DNA from: Actinomycetes bacterium
GTDB lineage: Bacteria; Actinomycetota; Actinomycetes; Mycobacteriales; Mycobacteriaceae
Reading direction: 5' to 3'
NCBI GenBank assembly: GCA_023461275.1
Contig: JAEYMI010000019.1
Location: 62,001 to 126,000, forward strand
Length of the DNA: 64,000 nucleotides
Shown here in pieces: positions 63,184 to 64,000 of this stretch. How positions within the stretch are numbered: position 1 is the first letter of the stretch; each line of letters opens with the position of its first letter. A model generated the notes under the pieces. It was given only the letters and a program-made list of their open reading frames with translations, was not told the DNA's origin and did no database searches. A program made the position numbers and the translations under genes.

Positions 63184-63849
63184 ATGACGAACGAAGAGCA
63201 TACCAATGACGCGCAAGGCGCAACCGCAGAGGAAGCCAAAGTCGAGAAAATGTTCGAATACGGCTACCGCAAGTCGAATTATGGGCCGGACGAACTCGTG
63301 ACCGACGCGCACGGCAATCCGATTTCCGTGGTCGACGCGATGCTGTCAGCCGAAGACGCGGCCAAAGCCGAAACCTCCACGCCCCACTTGTGCTACTACT
63401 CCCCCCGCATTCCGGGCAATACCGGTTCGGCAATCCGCCTATGCGCGGTGACCGGCACGATCCTGCATTTGGTGGAGCCGCTCGGATTCAATCTGCGCGA
63501 TACGAAGCTGCGCCGCGCCGGACTGGACTACCACGACATGGCGCACGTGGTATTGCACCCGAATTTTGAGAATCTGGTGGAATCCATGCCGAATTCGCGC
63601 ATCATCGCGTTCACCGCGCACGCCACCAAACTGTATACCGACATCGAATACAAGCCGACTGACATTCTGCTGTTCGGCCCGGAGCCAGGCAATATTCCCG
63701 ATCCGATGGATATTATGGCCGGTCCGCACGTGGCCGAACAGGTGCGTCTGCCGATGCGTCCAAGCCTGCGTTCCCTGAACCTCACCAACTGCGCATCCAT
63801 CGCCATCTACGAAGCCTGGCGCCAACTAGGCTTCGCCGGCGGCCAGTGA
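63184..63849 (+). CDS. trmL: tRNA (cytidine(34)-2'-O)-methyltransferase, SPOUT family
   Basis: A 221-aa SPOUT methyltransferase. An N-terminal extension of about 65 residues precedes the knotted domain: CYYSPRIPGNTGSAIRLCAVTG, ILHLVEPLGF, LLFGPEPGNIP and SLNLTNCASIAIYEAWRQLGF. TrmL methylates the wobble position of leucine tRNAs. The ATG at 63184 gives only 19 bp between its start and the divergent mutY start, which implies overlapping promoters and possibly leaderless transcripts. The upstream in-frame codons belong to mutY antisense sequence. Confidence 0.88.
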   Translation: MTNEEHTNDAQGATAEEAKVEKMFEYGYRKSNYGPDELVTDAHGNPISVVDAMLSAEDAAKAETSTPHLCYYSPRIPGNTGSAIRLCAVTGTILHLVEPLGFNLRDTKLRRAGLDYHDMAHVVLHPNFENLVESMPNSRIIAFTAHATKLYTDIEYKPTDILLFGPEPGNIPDPMDIMAGPHVAEQVRLPMRPSLRSLNLTNCASIAIYEAWRQLGFAGGQ

Positions 63850-63924
63850 TCCCTCCCCCGCCTGCCAACTTCTAGGTTTTTCAATAATTTACTTGCTTTT
63901 GTACAACAAGTTCCGCGGGAGAGA

Positions 63925-63996
63925 CGGCGGGGTCTATTCCCGACACGCTCCAGGCCGCTCAGGCCAAGTCTTTACGGTCTGAAACAGACCCCGCCG
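63925..63996. terminator. Inverted repeat downstream of trmL
   Basis: cggcggggtct (63925-63935) pairs with agaccccgccg (63986-63996), and within it ggtctgaaacagacc forms a smaller hairpin. It is preceded by an AT-rich stretch after the trmL stop. It is probably a terminator or the start of a structured region beyond the window. Confidence 0.45.
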
Positions 63997-64000
63997 CCTC

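Noticed and set aside
57797..63849. Horizontal transfer of a Bifidobacterium rpoB-mutY-trmL block into the left-hand genome
   Set aside because: Replacement of half of rpoC and all of rpoB between such distant lineages is implausible; a misassembly at a conserved block explains it more simply.

Overview
The window is a composite. From base 1 to about 56.4 kb it reads as one continuous stretch of a GC-rich, mycolate-type actinobacterium (Mycobacteriales; Gordonia is my best guess). The grounds are a mycobacterial-type RpoC C-terminal half, a DinB2-like polymerase, MmpL, DUF3558-like and class 2 lipase genes, and typical GTG/ATGA gene overlaps. From about 56.5 kb to the end the sequence is clearly Bifidobacterium: the N-terminal third of RpoC, a complete RpoB, mutY and trmL. 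The switch falls inside the most conserved block of rpoC, so the 1319-aa RpoC and the right-hand 7.5 kb are almost certainly joined by an assembly error between two organisms.

Left part (1-11.4 kb): an S4 RNA-binding protein that runs in frame into a lipoprotein and off the window edge, a small membrane protein, a YceI protein, and a secreted protein with a Ser/Thr-rich tail. Then comes a urea/guanidine-type operon: APC permease, two DUF1989 proteins, a carboxyltransferase-only urea-carboxylase-like protein and allophanate hydrolase. It faces a TetR regulator and carries two similar operator-like palindromes. The biotin carboxylase and biotin carrier parts expected in this pathway are absent from the window.

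Centre (11.7-33.4 kb): the most interesting region is an apparently undescribed biosynthetic cluster. On the minus strand it holds a SnoaL-like protein, a DUF1702 protein, two tandem paralogous flavin-dependent halogenase-like proteins, a stand-alone thioesterase, a single-module KS-AT-DH-KR-ACP polyketide synthase and a CPA2 antiporter. An unusually AT-rich 0.9-kb spacer separates these from an ABC1 kinase-like/methyltransferase pair on the plus strand. An MmpL exporter and a two-component system follow. The predicted product is an unsaturated, possibly halogenated and methylated polyketide.

Right of that (33.8-53.7 kb) is mostly housekeeping and catabolic content: a MarR regulator; the valine-degradation operon mmsA-acyl-CoA dehydrogenase-mmsB; a flavodoxin with an IdeR-like iron box; a DMT transporter; a SixA-like phosphatase; an ArsR-SulP operon; a phosphodiesterase; two paralogous secreted lipases; a DinB2-type polymerase with an unusual steric-gate residue; and the lysine 2-monooxygenase/aminovaleramidase pair davB-davA. 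Small membrane or DUF proteins fill the remainder up to rpoC.

Intergenic DNA of the left-hand genome is rich in degenerate short tandem arrays, a composite palindromic repeat and perfect hairpin terminators. I saw no rRNA, tRNA, insertion sequence or CRISPR array.
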